NCBI GenBank assembly: GCA_015058295.1
Contig: SVCP01000013.1
Span: forward strand, 1-37,439
Source of the DNA: Anaerofustis stercorihominis
GTDB taxonomy: Bacteria > Bacillota > Clostridia > Eubacteriales > Anaerofustaceae
Direction of reading: 5' to 3'
DNA: 37,439 nt
The stretch's first letter is position 1. Each line of letters starts with the position of its first letter. A model generated the notes under the pieces. It was given only the letters and a program-made list of their open reading frames with translations, did not search any database and was not told where the DNA came from. Of this stretch, positions 25,240 to 31,955 are shown piece by piece. A program made the translations under genes and the position numbers.

Positions 25240-25871
25240 TACTACTCATGATACTTCCCCTCGTCATAACCCTCGTGGCACTTCAGTATCTGCCAGACAG
25301 CATCCCCGCACATTACGGCTATGACAATACGGTGACACGCTGGGGAAGTAAATACGAGACACTCATTTTTCCTGCCATAACTGTCTCATTCGGGCTGTTT
25401 ATGCTCTTTATGGCAAAAGTCTCATCAAAAGATGAGAAAAACGGGCAGAACAACGAAAAAGTGTGTATTCTCACAGGCATAATGTCACTGGCAGTATTCA
25501 ATATCATGACACTGTTCTTTCTGTATGCTGCATTCAACAAAGTGGAAGACCTTTCAACTGCACCGGCAGACATAAACCGTCTGATGTTTGCATCTATCGG
25601 TATGTTAATGATAGTTATCGGAAACAAGATGCCGAAGTTGAAGATAAATTCTTTTATCGGGCTGAGAACGCCGTGGAGTATGGAAAACGAAGAATCATGG
25701 CGGCGCAGTCAGCGTTTCGGAGGAATACTGTTTATGATTACGGGTATGATTATCATAATCATCAGTATTCTGACGAAAGGTACGGAATGTATGCTTTTCT
25801 GCCTTGCGGCACTGATATTATCCGCAATAATATCCGTTTACGGAACATATAAAATATCGAAGAATATATGA
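25218..25871 (+). CDS. SdpI-like membrane protein (DUF1648 and SdpI domains)
   Basis: SdpI of B. subtilis is a membrane immunity protein for the toxin SDP and, when bound to toxin, sequesters SdpR. This 217-residue protein has the DUF1648 block LPDSIPAHYGYDNTVTRWGS and the SdpI block INSFIGLRTPWSMENEESWR, with about six hydrophobic segments. The ATG at 25218 has GGGAGG at 25205-25210; a longer upstream frame lacks a site. No sdpC, sdpA or sdpB homologue is in the window, so it may be an orphan immunity or sensor module. Confidence 0.9.
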   Translation: MRNRKILILLMILPLVITLVALQYLPDSIPAHYGYDNTVTRWGSKYETLIFPAITVSFGLFMLFMAKVSSKDEKNGQNNEKVCILTGIMSLAVFNIMTLFFLYAAFNKVEDLSTAPADINRLMFASIGMLMIVIGNKMPKLKINSFIGLRTPWSMENEESWRRSQRFGGILFMITGMIIIIISILTKGTECMLFCLAALILSAIISVYGTYKISKNI

Positions 25872-25884
25872 TAAACAATTCTGA

Positions 25885-25915
25885 ATGCAACCTGAAGTGG
25901 CAAAAATGCAATCTG
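25885..25915 (+). promoter_or_regulatory. Second 21-base-period direct repeat, upstream of the XRE gene
   Basis: ATGCAACCTG (25885-25894) recurs as ATGCAATCTG (25906-25915), nine of ten positions identical, with starts exactly 21 bases apart. The second copy ends seven bases before the -35 hexamer TAGACT (25923-25928). This is the same geometry as the repeat at 21860-21893 but with a different word, so a LytTR-type regulator is a reasonable guess, not necessarily the one encoded nearby. Confidence 0.5.
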
Positions 25916-25922
25916 TGGTTGG

Positions 25923-25951
25923 TAGACTGCATAATACGCTATGGTTATAAT
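25923..25951 (+). promoter_or_regulatory. SigA-type promoter of the XRE gene
   Basis: TAGACT (25923-25928) and TATAAT (25946-25951) are separated by 17 bases. The ribosome site AAAGGAGG follows at 25961-25968, so the 5' leader is very short. Confidence 0.65.
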
Positions 25952-25976
25952 TGGCTGTGTAAAGGAGGTATATAAC

Positions 25977-26516
25977 ATGGGATTTGCTGAAAATCTAAAA
26001 CAGATCAGAAGACAGCGGAATCTGTCCCAGGAAGAACTCGCGGAAATTCTCGGTGTAAGCAGACAAGCAGTCTCAAAATGGGAACAGGATCTCGGATATC
26101 CCGAGACGGAAAAACTGCTTCTGCTCTCAAAAGAGCTGAATATTTCACTGGATGAGCTTATGGCAACGGAGTTTGCAAATAAAGAATCCTCAATGCAGAA
26201 TACCGCAACGGGAACGATAACAATATTTTCGCCAAACGAAAATGTTATCGCAACATGCTATAAGGTCATTTCTTCAGGAAAAATGCGTGGCGGTAAATCG
26301 TCTCCCCAATATGCACTGTACGGTGCAAGTAAAGGATACCCATCTTTCTGGGGAGAACCTACGGTATTTTTAGGCTGGTACAAAGATAAAGAGCATATTT
26401 CAAAAGAGATAACGGAAATAAAGCAGGCGATAGAATCGGGTATTGCCACATATACTTTGAAATACAGCGCAAAAACAGAACGCAGTTTTATCAATATCCG
26501 AATTACCGAAGAATAA
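25977..26516 (+). CDS. XRE-family regulator with an uncharacterised C-terminal domain
   Basis: The 179-residue protein begins MGFAENLKQIRRQRNLSQEE. Residues 4-60 form an HTH_3 domain with the recognition segment ILGVSRQAVSKWEQDLGYPE, a type common in Clostridia. Residues 80-179 form a separate domain with CYKVISSGKMRGGKSSPQYA and GYPSFWGEPTVFLGWYKDKE that I do not recognise. It looks like a compact alpha/beta ligand or protein-binding fold. The ATG at 25977 follows AAAGGAGG. A longer upstream frame crosses the promoter and is rejected. Confidence 0.88.
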   Translation: MGFAENLKQIRRQRNLSQEELAEILGVSRQAVSKWEQDLGYPETEKLLLLSKELNISLDELMATEFANKESSMQNTATGTITIFSPNENVIATCYKVISSGKMRGGKSSPQYALYGASKGYPSFWGEPTVFLGWYKDKEHISKEITEIKQAIESGIATYTLKYSAKTERSFINIRITEE

Positions 26517-26531
26517 TACCTGCAAATTTAA

Positions 26532-26562
26532 ACGGAGTACCCCGCAGGATACTCCGTTTTTT
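26532..26562 (+). terminator. Terminator after the XRE gene, shared with the convergent NifX-like gene
   Basis: ACGGAGTA (26532-26539) pairs with TACTCCGT (26550-26557) across a ten-base loop, followed by TTTTT on the plus strand. On the minus strand only three Ts follow the stem, so it mainly serves the XRE gene. Confidence 0.85.
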
Positions 26563-26564
26563 AC

Positions 26565-26960
26565 TTATTTTTCATGTTCACAACTGCAGCCTTCTTCGCC
26601 GTGGTCGTGATCACATTCGTCACATTTGCCATCACATCCGCCGCCACAGCCCGAGAGCTTGCCTGCCGCATACATATTTGCGATCTCTATGGCCGGCTGA
26701 TCGAATCCGCCTACGATAGTGATTCCGTATGCACCGAGAGTAACTCTTTCAACGCCTGTGAATCGTGTGCACATTACCACATCAGCTTTAAGTCTTGCAA
26801 GAACTTCCGCAACAGCATTGATATCTTCGCAAAGCTGACCGATACCGATCATTTTTGATTCGACGATCTGACCATCAAGGATCTCATATGTGTAAAAGAT
26901 CTGGGCATCTTTGAGGGGAATGGCTTTTCCGCCGATATTTGTTGGAATTGCAATTTTCAT
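26565..26960 (-). CDS. NifX/NifB-like (iron-molybdenum cofactor domain) protein with Cys/His tail
   Basis: The 131-residue protein has the NifX/NafY fold pattern: MKIAIPTNIGGKAIPLKDAQ, FYTYEILDGQIVESKM, RLKADVVMCTRFTGVERVTL and YGITIVGGFDQPAIEIANMY. The last 27 residues are a metal-binding tail with six cysteines (105, 109, 113, 116, 125, 127) and three histidines. Members without nif genes nearby are thought to bind Fe-S or metal clusters. GGGAGGAAG precedes the ATG at 26960. A GTG at 27041 with AGAGG upstream would add 27 residues including CKCGC, so two forms are possible. Confidence 0.88.
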   Translation of the reverse strand: MKIAIPTNIGGKAIPLKDAQIFYTYEILDGQIVESKMIGIGQLCEDINAVAEVLARLKADVVMCTRFTGVERVTLGAYGITIVGGFDQPAIEIANMYAAGKLSGCGGGCDGKCDECDHDHGEEGCSCEHEK

Positions 26961-27073
26961 TTTTCTTCCTCCCGAATAATATATTTCGTATTTATTCACT
27001 TCATCCATAAACATACTGCAACCGCATTTACATATCCGCACATCGTCTTACCTCTGAACCTGTACAACAACGT

Positions 27074-27200
27074 TAATGCGAAGTATAAATGGACGAAGAC
27101 AAGGCGGCTTTAAATTTTTGCGCAGCGTGGTGTACCCAAGAGTACATGAGCAAGCAAAAATTTAAAACAACGCAGTATTCGTTCATTTAGACGAGCATTA
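27074..27200. repeat. Long imperfect palindromic element abutting prfA
   Basis: This 127-base element has inverted ends TAATGC/GCATTA (27074-27079 and 27195-27200), TAAATGGACGAA with TTCGTTCATTTA (27086-27097 and 27178-27189, one mismatch), a perfect 13-base inner arm TTTAAATTTTTGC with GCAAAAATTTAAA (27109-27121 and 27154-27166), and a central GTAC/GTAC pair. It can fold into one long hairpin. It ends one base from the prfA stop codon. It resembles a miniature inverted-repeat or palindromic extragenic element; no coding capacity was seen. Confidence 0.75.
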
Positions 27201-27201
27201 C

Positions 27202-28263
27202 CTATGCTTTCATCTTTTCTGCCTGATCTGCAGTAATCAACGCATCAATAAATTCATCAATACCGCCGTCCATAACATCATCAAGCTTGTATAAGGTAAG
27301 GTTGATTCTGTGATCGGATACTCTTCCCTGCGGGAAGTTGTATGTTCTGATACGTTCACTTCTGTCGCCTGTTCCGACCTGGCTTCTTCTGTCTTCGGCG
27401 ATGGCATCGGCCTGCTTCTGCTGTTCGATCTCATAAAGACGGGCTTTGAGGATCTTCATCGCTTTTTCTTTGTTTTTAAGCTGTGATTTTTCATCCTGAC
27501 AAGCAACAACCAGCCCTGTGGGAAGGTGTGTGATTCGTACAGCAGAGTCTGTTGTGTTTACAGACTGACCGCCGTTGCCTGATGAACGGTATACGTCTAC
27601 ACGAAGATCATTCTGGTTGATTTCGATTTCTACGTCTTCAGCTTCCGGAAGTACCGCAACCGTAGCCGCTGATGTATGGATCCTGCCACCGGATTCTGTT
27701 TCCGGGACACGCTGCACACGGTGAGTTCCGCTTTCATATTTGAGCTTTGAATAAGCACCGTGACCTGTAATAAGGAAGATAGCTTCCTTGTATCCGCCGA
27801 TACCGATTTCGTTTACAGAAAGCATCTCCACTTTCCAGCGGTTTCTTTCCGCATATCTGATGTACATTCTGAGAAGATCTCCTGCGAAAAGTGCAGCTTC
27901 GTCTCCTCCTACACCTGCACGGACTTCCACAATAACGTTCTTGTCATCATTCGGGTCTTTCGGAAGAAGGAGTATTTTAAGCTCAGTTTCAGCTTTCTCG
28001 ATATTTTCGGTCAGCGTATCGATCTCTTCAAGTATCATATCCTTGAAATCTCCGTCGTCCGCGTCATTAAGCATTTCTTTATTTTCAATGAGCTGTTCTT
28101 TGTATGAACGGTATTCTTCAAATTTGAGAACAATAGGCTCAAGATTTGCTCTTTCTTTAAGTATTTTTGTATATTCCTTCTGATCTCCCATCACATCAGG
28201 GTCACTAATCTGTTCGGTCAATAAGTCGTATTTCTCTTTAAGGCCTTCCAATTTGTCTAACAT
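27202..28263 (-). CDS. prfA: Peptide chain release factor 1
   Basis: RF1 terminates translation at UAA and UAG. The 353-residue protein has the stop-codon recognition tripeptide of the P-x-T type (Pro187-Glu188-Thr189 in [16 protein letters not shown]) and the catalytic GGQ at 231-233 ([20 protein letters not shown]). RF2 would have SPF at the former site. The ATG has GGAGG at 28270-28274 on the minus strand. The gene ends against a palindromic element and has its own candidate promoter. Confidence 0.97.
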   Translation of the reverse strand: MLDKLEGLKEKYDLLTEQISDPDVMGDQKEYTKILKERANLEPIVLKFEEYRSYKEQLIENKEMLNDADDGDFKDMILEEIDTLTENIEKAETELKILLLPKDPNDDKNVIVEVRAGVGGDEAALFAGDLLRMYIRYAERNRWKVEMLSVNEIGIGGYKEAIFLITGHGAYSKLKYESGTHRVQRVPETESGGRIHTSAATVAVLPEAEDVEIEINQNDLRVDVYRSSGNGGQSVNTTDSAVRITHLPTGLVVACQDEKSQLKNKEKAMKILKARLYEIEQQKQADAIAEDRRSQVGTGDRSERIRTYNFPQGRVSDHRINLTLYKLDDVMDGGIDEFIDALITADQAEKMKA

Positions 28264-28289
28264 ATCATACCTCCGAACATAAATTATAT

Positions 28290-28319
28290 ATTATGTCATC
28301 TACTTTATGCAATACTCAA
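28290..28319 (-). promoter_or_regulatory. Candidate promoter of prfA
   Basis: On the minus strand TTGAGT (28314-28319) and CATAAT (28290-28295) are separated by 18 bases. The start site would lie about 20 bases before the ATG. The match is good but not perfect. Confidence 0.55.
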
Positions 28320-28431
28320 TTTTAATTTATCCGCATATTACGGCAGTTTATTGTTTTTCAACCCTTCACATAATGAATAAATGATTTTATCCCTGTACAT
28401 AATACTAAAAAACAAACACAACGGAGGATAT

Positions 28432-29205
28432 ATGAACTTCAGGAAATTTGACAGGCAGAACATTAAATCCATTGCCATTATCGCCTTTTCCCTTATCTTG
28501 ATGGTGACTGCATTATATACGGGTTTTGTAAAAGGCAGGATAGACGAAGATCAGCTCAATGCGCAGGCAAATAACCCTTCTGCCGGCATAGAGGATCTTA
28601 TCGGCAATATTCCGGACAGCACCATAAAGGATAATGATAACAATGAACCGCAAAAGACCGCACAGAACGATACTGCGGACACATCTTCTGACACAGTAAT
28701 CGAACCACCTGTAAAAGAAAAAGAAAATACATCCAAAAAAGAAGAAACGACAGATAAAAATGATACACAGGTCGCAGGCAAAGAGGTTGTTTCCATAAAA
28801 CTTACTCATCCGGTAACGAGCAGATCCATAGTAATGGATTACAGCTACAATACAGATCCTGTATTCTCAAAGACATTCAACGAATACCGCTCCGACCATG
28901 AGGGAGTGGACTATGCCGCAAGCACAGGCGAGGAAGTTCATGCGGCGGCGGAAGGTGTCATAAGCAAAATCTATGAAGATGAAAAGTTAGGATTTACTGT
29001 CATCATCAATCACGGAAGCTACGACACTCAGTACTCAAACCTCGACAAAGCAATTCCCGTTTCCGAAGGAGATGAGGTTGATACAGGAACAATAATCGGC
29101 AAGGTAGGTTCTTCCGCTGTCTACGAATCTATGGAAGACACTCATCTTCATTTCGGACTGTACATCAACGAAGAATGTGTCGACCCGAAAAATTATATGC
29201 AATAA
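28432..29205 (+). CDS. Membrane-anchored M23 (LytM) peptidase, SpoIIQ-like
   Basis: The 257-residue protein has a short cytoplasmic N-terminus, one membrane helix (about 13-33), a 90-residue Asn/Asp/Glu/Lys-rich linker and a C-terminal LytM domain. The metal motifs HxxxD (His156, Asp160 in SDHEGVDYAA) and HxH (His238, His240 in THLHFGL) are both intact. The overall plan, and the segment SYNTDPVFSKTFNEYRSDHE, resembles SpoIIQ, the forespore half of the SpoIIQ-SpoIIIAH channel; clostridial forms also keep the motif. The ATG at 28432 follows CGGAGG. A different envelope peptidase is possible. Confidence 0.85.
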   Translation: MNFRKFDRQNIKSIAIIAFSLILMVTALYTGFVKGRIDEDQLNAQANNPSAGIEDLIGNIPDSTIKDNDNNEPQKTAQNDTADTSSDTVIEPPVKEKENTSKKEETTDKNDTQVAGKEVVSIKLTHPVTSRSIVMDYSYNTDPVFSKTFNEYRSDHEGVDYAASTGEEVHAAAEGVISKIYEDEKLGFTVIINHGSYDTQYSNLDKAIPVSEGDEVDTGTIIGKVGSSAVYESMEDTHLHFGLYINEECVDPKNYMQ

Positions 29206-29244
29206 TAATCAGTCACAGCCATCGGAGCGGGCTCAGAAAACTAT

Positions 29245-29276
29245 AAAAGCCGGAAGCAAAATGCTGCCCGGCTTTT
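29245..29276 (+). terminator. Terminator after the LytM gene, usable on both strands
   Basis: AAAAGCCGG (29245-29253) pairs with CCGGCTTTT (29268-29276), with a smaller AGCA/TGCT stem inside the loop. It follows the M23 gene by about 40 bases and lies downstream of the convergent GNAT pseudogene, so it may serve both. Confidence 0.8.
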
Positions 29277-29366
29277 AAAATTGTTCGCACTGAATAACAA
29301 GGCAATGATATATAAGCAAAATCATCTGTACAGAGGCGAGTTTTTATCTGCCAGACGAATCGGAAT

Positions 29367-29821
29367 TTATCTGAACTTTTCCAGACGATAAACCTGCTCG
29401 TCATCCAATTCCGCAATTCCGTTTTTATATTCATATCCCATTTTCCGATAGAAATCCACCGCCGTAATTGACGAAGGTATTTCGATTCGTTTTGCCCTTA
29501 AAAAGAATTCATCACGTTCGAGTGTCTGTATAATCTGTTTTCCGATTCCTTTCCCCTGATATCCGGGCAAAACAAAAATTGTCAGCAGAATGCTTTCCGT
29601 TGTGCTCCCCCGGTATCCGGCAATGGCACCGCACCCGACAATCCGTGCTTTATCGCATACAACATACATATGTCCTGCTTTTGCACGCTCAATTAATACC
29701 TCTATATATTGTCATCAATGAACTCCGGAGAATAGTCTTTACTATTACTTATTCTCAAAGTTTCAGCAATAACGCATGCCGTTTCTGCGGCATCTTCCTG
29801 TTTGAATAATCTTATTTCCAT
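29367..29821 (-). pseudogene. GNAT acetyltransferase gene broken by a frameshift
   Basis: A start at 29821 opens a 39-residue frame, MEIRLFKQEDAAETACVIAE and onward, that stops at 29702-29704. A second frame begins at 29702 and runs 111 residues to the stop at 29367, including acetyl-CoA-binding VLPGYQGKGIGKQIIQTLER and the final FYRKMGYEYKNGIAELDDEQ. Removing two bases in the TATATA tract near 29703-29708 joins FIDDNI to EVLIERAKAGHMYVV and gives a normal 150-residue GNAT. This is either a real decayed or phase-variable gene or a sequencing error. Confidence 0.85.
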
Positions 29822-29907
29822 CAGTTTCCTCTTTCAGATTCACCTTTATCAAATTGCATGTATGCTGCCACAGTTTTTACGATAATACAATAACCCCTGA
29901 TACACTC

Positions 29908-31083
29908 TCACACAAACGGATGTTCTGCCGTTATCGTAACCACACATTCCGGCAGGTGCGATGTTATTTCCGCGCGGACAGCTTCTTCCGCCTCTGCGGG
30001 AGTCAGACTGCAGTCCGAAGGGACGACGAGATCGAATATCAGGTTTACGGCATTTTCGTTTTTCGTCATTCTGAAATCGTGCACACTGAACAGCGGGTGG
30101 ACCTCATCTGCGCAATCCCTGACAAAATCGAGCATTTCGTTGACGACAGGGTCTGTGACGACTACAGGATCCATATGAACCGTAACTATGCTCCTGAAGT
30201 ACTCATGCATATCAAGCTCCATTCTGTCGATGACTTCATGGGCATAATTTATGTCGCTTGCACGGTCAACTTCCGCATGGAATGAAATAAACTTCCTTCC
30301 CGGGCCGTAATCATGCACCATTATGTCATGAACTCCCATGATCTCAGGATACTTTCTTGCAAAATCATATATCTGCAGTATAAATTCCTTGTCCGGAGCG
30401 CTTCCAAGAAGCAGGTCTATGGTCTCCTTCGCAGCATTTATGCCTGTATACAGAATAAACAGCGCAACAATTATCCCGACAATACCATCTGCGGGAATAT
30501 TTTCTGACAGACCAAAATGAGCACATGCGGCAGAGAGCACAACAAGAGTTGTCGCTATACAGTCGGAAATGCTGTCCGTTGAGGATGCTTTTATAGCAGA
30601 AGAAGATATTATCTCAGCAATCTTTGCGTAAAAAAGAAACAGCCAGAATTTCACCAGAATCGCCGCAATAAGCATAACAAACGTAAATACACTTACTTCA
30701 ACCTGTGCAGGGTGGAGTATCTTATCAAAAGACGATGTAAGAAGCTCGAAACCAACTAGGATAATGAGCATATCTACCACAAATCCGGAAATATACTCAA
30801 ACCTCCCGTGGCCGAGAGGATGATCCGAATCTATGGGCTTTGATGCAAGACGGAAACCTATGAGTGTTACAACAGATGCCCCTGCATCTGAGATATTGTT
30901 GAATGCATCTGCAATTACCGCCACAGAGCCGGAAACTATACCGACGAAGAGCTTGACTGCAAATAACATTATATTGAGGATTATTCCTGTATATCCCGCA
31001 AGAGACGCATACCTCTCACGAACGTGCAGATCATTTGTATTTTCACTGTCCTTCACGAATGTCTTTATCAATAAACCTGTCAT
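29908..31083 (-). CDS. Cation diffusion facilitator (CDF) family metal exporter with duplicated cytoplasmic domain
   Basis: CDF proteins export divalent metals by proton exchange. The 391-residue protein has six membrane helices in residues 28-226. The transport site reads Asp59-x3-Asn63 in helix 2 (ADAFNNISD) and Asp170-x3-Asp174 in helix 5. The missing His of Zn-type CDFs suggests Mn or Fe. Two similar cytoplasmic segments follow, VHDIMVHDYG (251-260) and VHDFRMTKNE (334-343), each with a beta-rich half, so the usual C-terminal domain seems duplicated. GGAAGG precedes the ATG. Confidence 0.92.
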   Translation of the reverse strand: MTGLLIKTFVKDSENTNDLHVRERYASLAGYTGIILNIMLFAVKLFVGIVSGSVAVIADAFNNISDAGASVVTLIGFRLASKPIDSDHPLGHGRFEYISGFVVDMLIILVGFELLTSSFDKILHPAQVEVSVFTFVMLIAAILVKFWLFLFYAKIAEIISSSAIKASSTDSISDCIATTLVVLSAACAHFGLSENIPADGIVGIIVALFILYTGINAAKETIDLLLGSAPDKEFILQIYDFARKYPEIMGVHDIMVHDYGPGRKFISFHAEVDRASDINYAHEVIDRMELDMHEYFRSIVTVHMDPVVVTDPVVNEMLDFVRDCADEVHPLFSVHDFRMTKNENAVNLIFDLVVPSDCSLTPAEAEEAVRAEITSHLPECVVTITAEHPFV

Positions 31084-31112
31084 TTTTTGCCTTCCGGAAA
31101 GAATTTCTTATA

Positions 31113-31141
31113 ATCATACTCACAATTCTCCTGTTGGTCAA
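31113..31141 (-). promoter_or_regulatory. SigA-type promoter of the CDF gene
   Basis: On the minus strand TTGACC (31136-31141) and TATGAT (31113-31118) are separated by 17 bases. The leader would be only about 20 bases, leaving no room for a metal riboswitch. Confidence 0.75.
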
Positions 31142-31217
31142 TGCTAACATTTATGGTAATTATACTGCATTTTTGCCGTGTATATTCTCTTAATCTCTGC
31201 ATAAAAACATATCACAT

Positions 31218-31246
31218 AAAAAAACTGCGAATATTCTTCGCAGTTT
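31218..31246 (-). terminator. Terminator of the zinc-ribbon gene
   Basis: A perfect ten-base-pair stem AAACTGCGAA/TTCGCAGTTT (31222-31231 and 31237-31246) is followed by a T-run on the minus strand, ten bases after the stop codon. Confidence 0.9.
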
Positions 31247-31255
31247 TATATGTTG

Positions 31256-31816
31256 TTACTCGTATTTATGACCGCATTCACTGCAGAAAACAGCATCTAT
31301 GGGATCTTCATCTCCGCATACGGGACAATTTTTCGTCTGAGGTTTTTCAACATCGAAATCAAAGTCCAGAGGCTGTACCCTCTGTCCGCATGCACTGCAG
31401 AATTTTGCATTCTCTTTGAGCTTTGCACCGCAGGCAAGACATACCTCAAATCCGTATCCGTCAAGCTCGTTTGCATCTTCGAGAACCTTCGCCTCTTCCT
31501 TGGCAAGAAGAGTCGCTTCAAGCTGAATGTTCAATTCACGCTGTTTTTCTTTCAATGCCGCCAGTTCTTCCCCGACTTCGCCGAAAACTTCTGTTCCATT
31601 CTGTTCCACCGCAAGTCTTCCGATCTTTTCGTATACAACAGCTTCTTCCCTGAGAAGTACATTGAGTTCTTTTTCAACTGATTTTATCTTAGCATCGAAC
31701 TCATCCTTTGCGATGATCTCCTCTGCCTTTTCAGCTACCTTTTCAACACCTTCGGATATTTTTTTACCGATACCTTTGCCTAATTCACTGAGACCTTCAA
31801 AGAAATCTTTTGCCAT
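31256..31816 (-). CDS. Coiled-coil protein with two C-terminal zinc ribbons
   Basis: The 186-residue protein has a helical, strongly charged N-terminal part (about 8-115) likely to form a coiled coil or four-helix bundle. Two zinc ribbons follow: Cys126/129 with Cys140/143 (CLACGAKLKENAKFCSACG) and Cys164/167 with Cys178/181 (CPVCGDEDPIDAVFCSECG). It has AAGGAG before the ATG, its own promoter and a terminator. Function is unknown. Double ribbons of this type often mediate protein or nucleic-acid contacts. Confidence 0.8.
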   Translation of the reverse strand: MAKDFFEGLSELGKGIGKKISEGVEKVAEKAEEIIAKDEFDAKIKSVEKELNVLLREEAVVYEKIGRLAVEQNGTEVFGEVGEELAALKEKQRELNIQLEATLLAKEEAKVLEDANELDGYGFEVCLACGAKLKENAKFCSACGQRVQPLDFDFDVEKPQTKNCPVCGDEDPIDAVFCSECGHKYE

Positions 31817-31862
31817 TAATATCTCCTTAAAACAAGTATTGAGCAGCTTTCCTGCTGTTTAA

Positions 31863-31891
31863 ATTTTATCAGTATATGTGCCTTTCGTCAA
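31863..31891 (-). promoter_or_regulatory. SigA-type promoter of the zinc-ribbon gene
   Basis: On the minus strand TTGACG (31886-31891) and TAAAAT (31863-31868) are separated by 17 bases, about 45 bases before the ATG. Confidence 0.75.
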
Positions 31892-31955
31892 TGAACTTAA
31901 TCTGAATTTAATAATTCAAAATATTCAAGACGCATCAACATTTTTACTGCATTAA

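Noticed and set aside
31084-31112. A metal riboswitch upstream of the CDF gene
   Set aside because: The promoter leaves a leader of only about 20 bases, too short for a Mn or NiCo riboswitch.
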